Shown one piece after another: positions 11,421 through 20,627 of a stretch of DNA of 64,000 bases (position 1 is the stretch's first letter; every line of letters starts with the position of its first letter). The translations under genes were made by a program, and so were the position numbers. Under the pieces are notes generated by a model, which was given only the letters and a program-made list of their open reading frames with translations, ran no database searches and was not told where the DNA came from. Source of the DNA: an uncultured Pseudomonadota bacterium (GTDB lineage: Bacteria > Pseudomonadota > Gammaproteobacteria > Methylococcales > Methylomonadaceae); NCBI GenBank assembly GCA_903870545.1, contig CAIQDI010000033.1, positions 62,001 to 126,000 on the forward strand. Reading direction: 5' to 3'.

Positions 11421-12111
11421 ACAATTTCCCCTGCATTTTGAATTTCGTGCGAATCAAACTTTCGATGATTTCTTTGCGGGAGCAAACGAACCTATTATTG
11501 AAGATTTAAAACGTTGTGTTTTAGGCAACGGTGAACAGCAAATTTTCGTGTGGGGAAAATCGGGACAAGGTAAAAGTCATTTGTTGCAAGCCTGCTGTCA
11601 TTCCGCGCAACAACATCAACGGCAATCTTTTTATTTTGATTTGGCGCGTTATAGTCGTCATCAACCCGCTATTTTAATGGGGTTAGATGATTACGATGTG
11701 GTGTGTGTAGATAATATGGATTGGATTATTGGACAGGAAAACTGGGAACTTGCGCTGTGTGAATTTATGCAGCGACATTTTGAATGCGGGCATCAACTCA
11801 TCATTTCAGCGACCGGTTTACCGAATTATATGACCATTAAAACGCCAGATTTGAAAACGCACCTTAGTTGGGGACTGACATTTCAATTGAAAACATTGGT
11901 CAACACTCACAGCATTGATGCGCTAATTTTTAAAGCGGATGCGATGGGATTTGAAATTTCGCCACAAGTTGGACGGTTTTTAATGATTCAGCATCAGACT
12001 GAATTAGAAGGTTTGTGGCATTTGCTAGAAAAAATAGACCGTGCGTCATTGGCGGCAAAACGTAAATTAACCGTGCCATTTTTGAAACGCTTATTTAACG
12101 TTGATGTGTAA
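11413..12111 (+). CDS. hda: DnaA regulatory inactivator Hda-like protein
   Basis: DnaA-like AAA+ fold: FFAGANEPIIEDLKRC, WGKSGQGKSHLLQACCH, VVCVDNMDWIIGQENWELALCEFMQR. Confidence 0.88.
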   Translation: MSEQFPLHFEFRANQTFDDFFAGANEPIIEDLKRCVLGNGEQQIFVWGKSGQGKSHLLQACCHSAQQHQRQSFYFDLARYSRHQPAILMGLDDYDVVCVDNMDWIIGQENWELALCEFMQRHFECGHQLIISATGLPNYMTIKTPDLKTHLSWGLTFQLKTLVNTHSIDALIFKADAMGFEISPQVGRFLMIQHQTELEGLWHLLEKIDRASLAAKRKLTVPFLKRLFNVDV

Positions 12112-12123
12112 AATTTGAACCAT

Positions 12124-12162
12124 AAAAAACCCCGCGAGGATTGAATCTTCGCGGGGTTTTTA
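12124..12162. terminator. Bidirectional rho-independent terminator between convergent hda and tal
   Basis: Inverted repeat AAAAAACCCCGCGAGGATT..AATCTTCGCGGGGTTTTTT with A/T flanks on both sides. Confidence 0.92.
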
Positions 12163-12172
12163 ATGCGTAAAA

Positions 12173-13186
12173 TTAGGCTTCTAAAATAGCCAAACGATCC
12201 GCTAACAAGGTTTCTAGCACCACAAGAGCTTTCGCAAAACCGTCGATGCCTTCAGCTAATTTGTCTTTAGCCATACGATTTTCTTCGTGCATTTTGTCAA
12301 AGGTCGCTTTATCAACACTGATTTTTTCAATTGCGGAAGTTGCCGCATTTTCAGGGGATAATTTGCGAATTAACGTAGCTTCCGTTGTGTGTGATTCATC
12401 AAGCAATGCAACTTCATCAAGTTCAGTCAGCAATGAAGGTGAAATTGTTAATAAATCACAACCTGCTAACTCGATAATTTCACCAAGATTACGGAAACTT
12501 GCGCCCATTACTTCGGTGTTATAGCCGAATTTTTTGTAATAGTTATAAATTTCAGTGACCGATAAAACACCTGGATCTTCAGCGGGCGCGTAATCTTCGA
12601 TGCCAGTATCTTTTTTGTACCAGTCCAAAATACGACCCACGAAAGGTGAAATCAACGTGATCCCATTTTCAGCGCAAGCAATCGCTTGGTGCAAACCGAA
12701 TAACAACGTTAAATTACAATGAATACCTTCTTTTTCTAAAACAGCGGCCGCTTGAATACCTTCCCACGTTGCCGCAATTTTGATTAAAACACGTTTGCGA
12801 TCAATGCCAGCCGCTTCGTATTGTGCAATCAATTCACGACCTTTGGTCACAGACGCTTCGGTATCAAACGATAAACGTGCATCCACTTCCGTTGAAACGC
12901 GACCTGGAATGATTTTCAAAATTTGCAAACCGAATGAAACCGCTAAACGGTCAAATGCCAAAGTAACAACTTGCGCTGCATCGGCTGCTGCACCTAACGT
13001 TGCACGCGCACCATTCAACGTATCATCAACGATACTTTGATATTGTGGCATCTGTGCTGCTGCGGTGATTAACGACGGGTTTGTCGTTGCATCACGCGGC
13101 GTGAATTTTTCAATTGCGCCAATGTCGCCAGTATCAGCAACCACTACGGTGTATTGTTTTAATTGTTCGAGTAAAGATTGGCTCAT
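12173..13186 (-). CDS. tal: Transaldolase
   Basis: [62 protein letters not shown]; approx 337 aa class. Confidence 0.96.
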   Translation of the reverse strand: MSQSLLEQLKQYTVVVADTGDIGAIEKFTPRDATTNPSLITAAAQMPQYQSIVDDTLNGARATLGAAADAAQVVTLAFDRLAVSFGLQILKIIPGRVSTEVDARLSFDTEASVTKGRELIAQYEAAGIDRKRVLIKIAATWEGIQAAAVLEKEGIHCNLTLLFGLHQAIACAENGITLISPFVGRILDWYKKDTGIEDYAPAEDPGVLSVTEIYNYYKKFGYNTEVMGASFRNLGEIIELAGCDLLTISPSLLTELDEVALLDESHTTEATLIRKLSPENAATSAIEKISVDKATFDKMHEENRMAKDKLAEGIDGFAKALVVLETLLADRLAILEA

Positions 13187-13217
13187 TTAAATACCTACTT
13201 TAAAGTTAAAAAATGGT

Positions 13218-13832
13218 TTAGCGTTGGGCTTTCAGATATTTCTCAACGCCTGTCAGCGCAACATCGTTCACAATCGCTTCAACAACGGCAGCAACTTCTT
13301 CTTTCGTTTGCGTTGCCGCACTTGAAATATTTTTTTGCGCTAAATACTTGCTGACGCGGCTTGTTTTTGTTTCTGGAAGATTTTGCAAATAGCTTTCAAC
13401 GCGCGTTGGCTTCGCTTTAGGTGGTGCATTGCGCTCTGCAATCGCTTTTTGCAACAGATACTTCGACACTTTGCTTGCAGGGGTTTTGTCTTGATTGGCT
13501 AAATACTTTTCTACGCCCGTTCTAACAATCGGTGCGCTATCTTTATTGTTATTTAAATACTTCGCCACACCGCTCAAGACGACAACAGGTTTGTTTTTTT
13601 CAGCAATGGCTTGACGTGCTAAATACTTCGCTACGCTGCTGGGTTGATTTTGCTCTTGAGATTTTAGATATTTCGCCACACCGCTTAACGTAATGGATGG
13701 CTGTTCCTCTAAATAACGACTTACACCTGTGCTACCGGCAGACGAATTCGACTCGGAAACAATCGCGCTGCGTACTGTCGTGCTGTAAGCGTCTTCCGAT
13801 GTTTTACCAAAAAGACTTGAGAAAAAGCCCAT
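13218..13832 (-). CDS. Soluble repeat protein with nine (S/T)xVx(K/R)YL motifs, unknown function
   Basis: Nine motifs: TGVSRYL, SGVAKYL, SSVAKYL, SGVAKYL, TGVEKYL, SKVSKYL, TRVESYL, SRVSKYL, TGVEKYL, separated by low-complexity K/Q/A/P/E-rich linkers. Confidence 0.85.
   Translation of the reverse strand: MGFFSSLFGKTSEDAYSTTVRSAIVSESNSSAGSTGVSRYLEEQPSITLSGVAKYLKSQEQNQPSSVAKYLARQAIAEKNKPVVVLSGVAKYLNNNKDSAPIVRTGVEKYLANQDKTPASKVSKYLLQKAIAERNAPPKAKPTRVESYLQNLPETKTSRVSKYLAQKNISSAATQTKEEVAAVVEAIVNDVALTGVEKYLKAQR
13233..13730 (-). repeat. Degenerate protein-coding repeat array, nine (S/T)xVx(K/R)YL units
   Basis: Units begin at residues 35, 50, 65, 87, 105, 120, 143, 158 and 194 of the 204-aa ORF; the DNA shows recurring taaatactt(c/t)..-type segments. 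Confidence 0.85.
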
Positions 13833-13834
13833 AA

Positions 13835-14488
13835 CTACCCCCGATTCGCGTCGTTTTGAGTAGCGGTTGCTTTTTGAGCTATGTTTTGTTTAGCAATATA
13901 ACGTGCAACATTAGTTGGCTTACCAGCACGTTCCAAATATTTTGTCACACCAGAAATTTTAGGAATACGCGCGTTTAAATAACGTGTTACACCCGTTTCT
14001 TTCGGAGCATCTGGTTCGTTTGAAACGTTGTTTCCACCAAACACGCCAGCAAATTTAGGACATCTTGACGCTGCAAAACCCACTGCCGCTGCGGCTAACA
14101 AACCTAAAATTAACAAGTTAGAGTTGTCGCCTTCTTTTTCAGCTTTCGCAATAGCCGCTTCTTCCATAATGACTGCGCCAGCACTGCTAGTGTATTGGGA
14201 AATAGGAGCTGATTTGCTTGGTTTGTAGTTATCGTCACTAAACAAAACTTTAGGTTCAAAATCTGCTGCTGGATATTTTGCATCTTGTACCACAGGTGCT
14301 GCTACAGCAGGAGCAGCAGCAACAGATTTTGCCGCTGGAGCAGGCACAGCCGTTGATTTAACAGACTCATCTTGATACAGCACTTTGGGTTCAAAATCAG
14401 CCGCTGGATATTGACCCGCCAATGCAGCAAGTGGACTTGCCACTAACAATGCGATGATAGCACCTTGAAGTAAATTATTTTTTTTCAC
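13835..14488 (-). CDS. Predicted membrane-anchored protein with three (S/T)xVx(K/R)Y(L/I) motifs in its C-terminal tail
   Basis: Probable GTG start at 14488 with AGGTGT upstream (track ORF starts 14530). Signal-peptide-like KKNNLLQGAIIALLVASPLAALAG, duplicated YPAADFEPKVL(Y/F), TM LLILGLLAAAAVGFAA, tail TGVTRYL/SGVTKYL/TNVARYI. Confidence 0.8.
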   Translation of the reverse strand: MKKNNLLQGAIIALLVASPLAALAGQYPAADFEPKVLYQDESVKSTAVPAPAAKSVAAAPAVAAPVVQDAKYPAADFEPKVLFSDDNYKPSKSAPISQYTSSAGAVIMEEAAIAKAEKEGDNSNLLILGLLAAAAVGFAASRCPKFAGVFGGNNVSNEPDAPKETGVTRYLNARIPKISGVTKYLERAGKPTNVARYIAKQNIAQKATATQNDANRG

Positions 14489-14568
14489 ATTGACACCTAT
14501 TTTTGTAGTTATGAAGTCAAAACCTCGCACGCCAAAACGTACGAGGACTTGTGCTAAAAATTTAAAAA

Positions 14569-16554
14569 TTAAAGCACCGCTTTAACGTGTTTGACGACGT
14601 TTTCAGACGTAAAACCGAAGTGTTCAAATAACACGTTGCCAGGCGCAGATTCGCCGAATGTATCAATACCAACGACGCTACCTTCTAAACCAACATATTT
14701 GCGCCAAAAATCAGTGATGCCCGCTTCAATAGCGACACGTTTGACTTTCGGTAATAAAATGCTGTCTTTGTAGGCTTGATCTTGACGATCAAAAACATTG
14801 GTGGATGGCATAGAAACGACGCGAGCATGAATACCTTCTGCCGCTAAAGCCGCTTGAGATTTCATCGCTAATGTCACTTCAGAACCAGTTGCAATCAAAA
14901 TTACGGCAACATCGCCGGCGGCTTCAGAAATAACGTAAGCACCTTTACGCATTGCCGCAATTTGCGCGTCATCGTGTGCAATGGCTGGAATCGCTTGACG
15001 ACTTAGCACCAAACTAGTTGGTCCCGTTTTGCGTTCTACCGCATAAACCCACGCCACGGCAGTTTCAGTCGAATCCGCTGGTCGCCACACATCCATATTT
15101 GGAATGTAACGCAACGCTGACGTATTTTCGATAGGCTGATGCGTTGGACCATCTTCACCTTGACCGATTGAATCGTGCGTTAAGACAGCAATGGTTTGAA
15201 TTTTCATCAATGCTGCCATACGCAACGCGCTTTTCGCATAATCGGAGAACATGTGGAATGTGCCGCCGAATGGCAATAAACCGCCGTGCAACGCCATACC
15301 GTTCATGATGGCGAACATACCAAATTCGCGTACACCGTAAGAAATGTAATTGCCGACTGATTTGCCGCTAACGTGTTTGAAACTGGCACAACTGGTTAAG
15401 TTTGAACCGGTTAAATCCGCAGAACCACCTAAAAATTCAGGCAAAATTTCCGCCAATCCCGCAATCGCTTTTTGCGATGCTTGACGTGACGCTAAGTTTT
15501 CGCCTTTTTCGTTGGTGGCTTTGATGAATGCGTCAGTAACTGTTTTCCAGTTTGCGGGTAAATCACCGGCTGTACGGCGTGTGAATTCAGCCGCTAATTC
15601 AGGAAATTCTGCCGCATAAGCTGCAAATTTAGCATCCCAATCAGATTCGATTGTTGCTCCTTTCGCTTTCGCATCCCAACCTGCATAAACATTTTCTGGA
15701 ATCACAAATGGCGCGTGCGTCCAACCTAATGCTTCGCGTGTCAACGCAACTTCTGCGTCGCCTAATGCTGCGCCGTGACAATCGTGACTGCCACTTTTGT
15801 TTGGTGAACCAAAACCAATAATCGTTTTACAGCAAATCATGGATGGTTTATCGGTGACTGCTTTAGCCGCTGTGATGGCGGCATTGATTTCGTCAGCGTT
15901 ATGACCATCAACAGATTGAACGTGCCAGCCGTAGGCTTCAAAACGTTTTACGGTGTCGTCGGTGTACCAGCCATCAATATGACCGTCGATTGAAATGTTG
16001 TTATCGTCCCAGAACGCAACTAATTTACCTAAACCCCATGTTCCCGCTAACGCACATGCTTCGTGTGATACGCCTTCCATCAAACAACCATCACCTAAGA
16101 AAACATAGGTGTGATGATCAATGATTTCGTGACCCGGTTTGTTGAATTGGTCGGCTAATAATTTCTCTGCCATTGCAAAACCAACGCCGTTGGTGATGCC
16201 TTGTCCGAGTGGCCCAGTTGTAGTTTCAACGCCTGGTGCGTAGCCGTATTCGGGATGACCTGGACATTTTGAATGCAATTGACGGAATGATGACAATTCT
16301 TTCATCGGCAAATCGTAGCCAGAAAGATGCAATAACGAATAAATCAGCATTGAACCATGGCCATTCGATAATACAAAACGGTCGCGATCTGCAAAATTTG
16401 GATTGGTTGGATTGTGTTTTAAATGGTTATTCCACAACACTTCGGCGATGTCCGCCATACCCATTGGTGCGCCGGGATGTCCTGAATTTGCCTTTTGAAC
16501 TGCATCCATGCTTAACGCGCGTATGGCGTTCGCTAATTCTCTACGCGATGTCAT
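14569..16554 (-). CDS. tkt: Transketolase
   Basis: [79 protein letters not shown]. Confidence 0.98.
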   Translation of the reverse strand: MTSRRELANAIRALSMDAVQKANSGHPGAPMGMADIAEVLWNNHLKHNPTNPNFADRDRFVLSNGHGSMLIYSLLHLSGYDLPMKELSSFRQLHSKCPGHPEYGYAPGVETTTGPLGQGITNGVGFAMAEKLLADQFNKPGHEIIDHHTYVFLGDGCLMEGVSHEACALAGTWGLGKLVAFWDDNNISIDGHIDGWYTDDTVKRFEAYGWHVQSVDGHNADEINAAITAAKAVTDKPSMICCKTIIGFGSPNKSGSHDCHGAALGDAEVALTREALGWTHAPFVIPENVYAGWDAKAKGATIESDWDAKFAAYAAEFPELAAEFTRRTAGDLPANWKTVTDAFIKATNEKGENLASRQASQKAIAGLAEILPEFLGGSADLTGSNLTSCASFKHVSGKSVGNYISYGVREFGMFAIMNGMALHGGLLPFGGTFHMFSDYAKSALRMAALMKIQTIAVLTHDSIGQGEDGPTHQPIENTSALRYIPNMDVWRPADSTETAVAWVYAVERKTGPTSLVLSRQAIPAIAHDDAQIAAMRKGAYVISEAAGDVAVILIATGSEVTLAMKSQAALAAEGIHARVVSMPSTNVFDRQDQAYKDSILLPKVKRVAIEAGITDFWRKYVGLEGSVVGIDTFGESAPGNVLFEHFGFTSENVVKHVKAVL

Positions 16555-16586
16555 ATTTTTTCCCTTTGATTAAGTGGATTAAAAAA

Positions 16587-16616
16587 TTGCACTATTAAAA
16601 TGATTCAATAGTGCAA
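16587..16616. repeat. Perfect 10-bp inverted repeat in the phi-tkt intergenic region
   Basis: TTGCACTATT-AAAATGATTC-AATAGTGCAA. Confidence 0.85.
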
Positions 16617-16654
16617 CCCGTATTTTTGACCTAAGTGACTTTAAAAATTAAAGT

Positions 16655-16674
16655 GAGTGATTTTAAAATCACTC
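16655..16674. repeat. Perfect 20-bp palindrome in the phi-tkt intergenic region
   Basis: GAGTGATTTTAAAATCACTC. Confidence 0.85.
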
Positions 16675-16691
16675 GCTTCAATAGTCAGTTT

Positions 16692-17225
16692 TTATTCTAA
16701 ATTGGCATGTCTGGAACGCATGATTTCTTCTGGAATACCTTTCTCATGAATAATATGGGAAATAGTAGATTCCAAAAAGACTAATGTTGACAGCTCAAAA
16801 ACGGTTCCCATTGGCATTCCAACGACTTTGCCGTACAACTCAGATTGTCCGATTTGGAACACACCGTCTGCCATATCGCCAATTGTCGATTTTGATTGGG
16901 CAGAAATCAACATGATTTTTGCACCAATTTTTTTCGCACTTTTAGTGAAAGCAACCAGCTGTTCAGTTTCACCCGAACCTGAGATGATAATTAACAAATC
17001 GCCAGCTTGAATGCTTGGAGTCACAATCTCGCCGACAACATTGACGTTGTAACCACCATGCACCAACCGCATTGCAAAGAAATTACCGACCAGTTTTGAA
17101 CGACCGGCACCCGCAATAAAAATGCGTGATGCCGCGTCGAGCATAGCGGTTAGTTTTTCATCGTAAGATTCTTCAGTCGCTTCAAGAATACTGGTAATTT
17201 TATCTAAGATAAGTTGTTGGTGCAT
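16692..17225 (-). CDS. hxlB: 6-phospho-3-hexuloisomerase (SIS domain)
   Basis: RIFIAGAGRSKLVGNFFAMRLVHGGYNVNVVGEIVTPSIQAGDLLIIISGSGETEQLVAF; adjacent to HPS. Confidence 0.95.
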   Translation of the reverse strand: MHQQLILDKITSILEATEESYDEKLTAMLDAASRIFIAGAGRSKLVGNFFAMRLVHGGYNVNVVGEIVTPSIQAGDLLIIISGSGETEQLVAFTKSAKKIGAKIMLISAQSKSTIGDMADGVFQIGQSELYGKVVGMPMGTVFELSTLVFLESTISHIIHEKGIPEEIMRSRHANLE

Positions 17226-17238
17226 AAGGTTTCCTTAA

Positions 17239-17880
17239 TTAAACAGCGTCAACTAATTCACGAATTTCACGCGCTGATTCAGCAGGTGATGCGGCACCGT
17301 AGATGGCTGCGCCAACTACAATAATGTTTGCGCCTGCACGAACTACGTCTTGAACAGTTTTAGCGTTAATACCGCCAGCAACTGAAATACGAACACCTAA
17401 GTTCAAACCAGCAATCAAGTTCAAATCAGCAAACGGTGTATCGCCAGCTGCTTGTGCATCTAAGCCTGTGTGAATACCGATAACTTGTGCGCCAGCGGCT
17501 ACCGTTGCACGAGCGCAAGCTGCTTTGTCATCAACATTGATTAAATCAATTTGTGCTTCAGCTGAGTGAGCGTTCGCTGCTTTGATAACGCCTTTGCAAG
17601 TCGCTAAACCAGAAACACCTAATACAGTACAAATGTCCGCGCCAGCTGCGTAGAAAGGAGTCGCTTCGTATTCGCCAGCGTCCATTGTTTTTAAATCAAC
17701 TAATAACAATTTGTCTGGGAATTCTGCACGTAACGCTGTTACTAAGTTTACGCCGTTGTGTTTGATACAAGGTGTACCAATTTCGAAAATATCAACGAAT
17801 GGCGCAACTTGTTTTGCTAATGAAATCGTTGCGTCGAAATCTAAAGAATCTAATGCCATTTGAATCAATGGTTTTGCCAT
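17239..17880 (-). CDS. hxlA: 3-hexulose-6-phosphate synthase
   Basis: OMP-decarboxylase-superfamily TIM barrel: QMALDSLDFDATISLA, VDIFEIGTPCIKHNGV, LLVDLKTMDAGEYE, ISVAGGINAKTVQDVVRAGANIIVVGAAIYGA. Confidence 0.96.
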   Translation of the reverse strand: MAKPLIQMALDSLDFDATISLAKQVAPFVDIFEIGTPCIKHNGVNLVTALRAEFPDKLLLVDLKTMDAGEYEATPFYAAGADICTVLGVSGLATCKGVIKAANAHSAEAQIDLINVDDKAACARATVAAGAQVIGIHTGLDAQAAGDTPFADLNLIAGLNLGVRISVAGGINAKTVQDVVRAGANIIVVGAAIYGAASPAESAREIRELVDAV

Positions 17881-17941
17881 GATGTAAACTCCAAAAAAGT
17901 TATTGTTATAGTTAATGGTTACGCTAATTTATGCGAGGCTA

Positions 17942-17971
17942 ACTTTAAATTAGAACGGGTAGGTGTGTCAA
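17942..17971 (-). promoter_or_regulatory. Candidate sigma70-type promoter for the hxlA-hxlB operon
   Basis: Minus strand TTGACA (17971-17966), 18-bp spacer, TAAAGT (17947-17942), upstream of HPS start at 17880. Confidence 0.5.
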
Positions 17972-17983
17972 TGCAAAATACAC

Positions 17984-19645
17984 CTAATCTTTCTGTCCAT
18001 TATCACGCAGTGTCACAGTACGATTGAACACTAATTTTTCGTGCGTGCTATCACTGTCTAAACAAAAATAGCCCGTACGCTCAAATTGATAACGATTTTC
18101 TAAGGTTGCAGTTTTTAAACTAGCTTCCACGCGGCACAAGTTCAGGGTTTGTAACGAATTCGGATTGACCACGTCTAAAAAGTTTTCTTCACTATCCGGT
18201 TGCGGCACAGTAAACAATCTATCGTACAATCGAATTTCTGCCGCGTGCGATTGCGCTTCAGACACCCAATGAATTACACCTTTTGCTTTGCGCCCTTCGG
18301 GATTTTTCCCCAACGTATTTTCGTCATAACTGCACCGCAATTCGCCAATGTCACCGTCTGCATTTTTAATCACTTCGTCACACCGAATCACATACGCGCC
18401 ACGCAAACGCACTTCTTCGCCCACGCTCAAACGTTTGTATTTCGATGGTGGATTTTCAGAAAAATCGTCACGTTCAATCAAAATTGTTTTTGAAAATGGC
18501 ACAATTCGCTTGCCGAATTCTTCACGTTGCGGATGATTTGAAACCTCTAAATTTTCGATTTTATCGTCTGGATAATTGGTAATCACGACGCGCAACGGCT
18601 CTAAAACCGCCATCGCCCGAAACGCATTCACGTTTAAATCTTCACGAATGCAGTATTCCAACACACCCATTTCAATCCACGAGTTTTGTTTGGTAATGCC
18701 AATGCGCTCGCAGAAATCTTTAATCGCTTGCGGCGTAAAACCGGCGCGACGTAAACCGGCAATCGTTGGCAAACGTGGATCATCCCAACCCAAAACGTGT
18801 TTTTCAGTCACAAGTTGATTCAATTTTCGTTTGCTAACAATCGTGTATTCCAGTTGTAACCGCGCAAATTCAATTTGTTGCGGATGACATGGCGTTTGTA
18901 ATTGTTCCAAAACCCAATCATAAAGCGGACGGTGATCAGCAAATTCGAGCGTGCAAAGCGAATGCGTAATGCCTTCGATTGCATCAGAAATACAATGCGT
19001 ATAATCGTACATCGGGTAAATGCACCACGCATCGCCGGTGCGTTGATGATGCACGCGGCGAATCCGATAAATCGCCGGATCACGCAAATTCATATTCGGT
19101 GAAGCCATATCGATTTTGGCACGCAACACAAATTGTCCGTCAGCAAATTCACCGGCACGCATTCGCGCAAACAAATCTAAATTCTCTTCAATCGAACGAG
19201 TGCGATCTGGACTTTCTTTGCCCGCTTGCGTCAATGTGCCGCGATAAAGGCGAATTTCTTCCGCCGATAAACTGTCCACATACGCCAAATCTTTTTGAAT
19301 CAATTCGACTGCATAGTGATAAAGTTGCTCAAAATAATCCGACGCATGACGCAATTCTGACCATTCAAAACCCAGCCACGCCACGTCGCGTTTGATGGAT
19401 TCCATGTATTCGACGCTTTCTTTTTCAGGATTGGTATCGTCGAAACGCAAATTACAAGTCCCGTTATTTTCTAACGCTGTACCAAAATTTAAACAAATCG
19501 ATTTTGCGTGACCAATGTGTAAATAACCATTCGGCTCAGGTGGAAAACGGGTGGCAACTTTGCCATTATTTTTGTTTACGCCTAAATCATTAGCGACAAT
19601 TTGACGAATAAAATTCGCGGATAAGGTGGTTTCTGGAGTTTGCAT
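17984..19645 (-). CDS. glnS: Glutaminyl-tRNA synthetase
   Basis: [24 protein letters not shown]; start at [22 protein letters not shown] (ATG 19645); track ORF to 19795 is over-extended. Confidence 0.96.
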   Translation of the reverse strand: MQTPETTLSANFIRQIVANDLGVNKNNGKVATRFPPEPNGYLHIGHAKSICLNFGTALENNGTCNLRFDDTNPEKESVEYMESIKRDVAWLGFEWSELRHASDYFEQLYHYAVELIQKDLAYVDSLSAEEIRLYRGTLTQAGKESPDRTRSIEENLDLFARMRAGEFADGQFVLRAKIDMASPNMNLRDPAIYRIRRVHHQRTGDAWCIYPMYDYTHCISDAIEGITHSLCTLEFADHRPLYDWVLEQLQTPCHPQQIEFARLQLEYTIVSKRKLNQLVTEKHVLGWDDPRLPTIAGLRRAGFTPQAIKDFCERIGITKQNSWIEMGVLEYCIREDLNVNAFRAMAVLEPLRVVITNYPDDKIENLEVSNHPQREEFGKRIVPFSKTILIERDDFSENPPSKYKRLSVGEEVRLRGAYVIRCDEVIKNADGDIGELRCSYDENTLGKNPEGRKAKGVIHWVSEAQSHAAEIRLYDRLFTVPQPDSEENFLDVVNPNSLQTLNLCRVEASLKTATLENRYQFERTGYFCLDSDSTHEKLVFNRTVTLRDNGQKD

Positions 19646-19833
19646 GGTGATTTTAAATTCAAAATGAAAAAATGTTAAAGCATAGTAAAGGAATCTTAAA
19701 GCACTCACAAGGCAGAAAATATGCCATGAAAAAGAATAGAATTCCATCTTGCTCGCATAATTGGATTGCGTTATTATTCTAAATCGCTGCGCCAACCGGT
19801 GTAGTTTACACAGAAAAAAACGGAGTAAATTTC

Positions 19834-20589
19834 ATGTTAAAAAAACTTTCTTTTGCGGTTGCAACCATCGCATTGTCTGCCACAGTAAGCGTTGCAGAAG
19901 CCGCAGACTGTAAAGAAGTTCCTACTTTTGCACAATTACAAAGCACATTGAAAACAGCACAATCGCAAAGTAACGGCGGTTTTGGTTTAAATATGTGGGG
20001 AACGATTGTGAATCGTGCAGGCGAAGTCTGTGCGGTGGCAAAAACAGGCGTGGCAACTGGCGATCAATGGCCAGGTAGCCGTGTGATTTCTGCACAAAAA
20101 GCCAATACGGCTAATTCTTTTAGTTTGCCAGGCTTATCTTTATCAACGGCTAATTTGTATTCAGCCGTTCAACCAGGCGGCAGTTTATTTGGCTTGCAAG
20201 AAAGTAATCCGGTTGATACCTCCGTTGCTTATGCTGGAACGACCGCTAACTTTGGCACCGCAAAAGATGCTTTGGTTGGCAAACGAATTGGTGGTGTGAA
20301 TGTTTTTGGGGGTGGCTTGGCACTTTATAACACGACGGGGAAATTGGTCGGGGCAATCGGTGTGAGTGGCGATAGTTCGTGTGCAGATCACAATATCGCT
20401 TGGCGTACGCGCCATTTATTGTCACTGGATAAAATACCTGGTGGCGTGGCAGGCGATAAATCTGACAATATCGTTTTTGACATTGGAACTGACGGAAAAA
20501 GTGTCAGCGGTTGGGGACATCCAGTTTGTAATGCTGCCAGTGCAGAAGCCAACACGACCGTGTTGAGCAACGCGCCAATAGCTAAATAA
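19834..20589 (+). CDS. Secreted GlcG/HbpS-family (heme-binding-like) protein
   Basis: Signal peptide MLKKLSFAVATIALSATVSVAEAA; GGVNVFGGGLALYNTTGKLVGAIGVSGDSSCADHNIAWRTRHLL matches the GlcG/HbpS core pattern. Confidence 0.75.
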   Translation: MLKKLSFAVATIALSATVSVAEAADCKEVPTFAQLQSTLKTAQSQSNGGFGLNMWGTIVNRAGEVCAVAKTGVATGDQWPGSRVISAQKANTANSFSLPGLSLSTANLYSAVQPGGSLFGLQESNPVDTSVAYAGTTANFGTAKDALVGKRIGGVNVFGGGLALYNTTGKLVGAIGVSGDSSCADHNIAWRTRHLLSLDKIPGGVAGDKSDNIVFDIGTDGKSVSGWGHPVCNAASAEANTTVLSNAPIAK

Positions 20590-20605
20590 AATAACAGCAG
20601 CAGCG

Positions 20606-20627
20606 GGGTAAGTAGCTTTACTTGCCC
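20606..20627. terminator. Candidate hairpin between convergent genes
   Basis: GGGTAAGTA-loop-TTTACTTGCCC stem with one G-T wobble; overlaps the end of the minus-strand CDS. Confidence 0.45.

Noticed and set aside
13233-13730. Possible CRISPR-like or tandem DNA repeat
   Set aside because: The repetition is at protein level, with degenerate DNA copies and irregular 45-108 bp spacing; no constant repeat/variable spacer structure.
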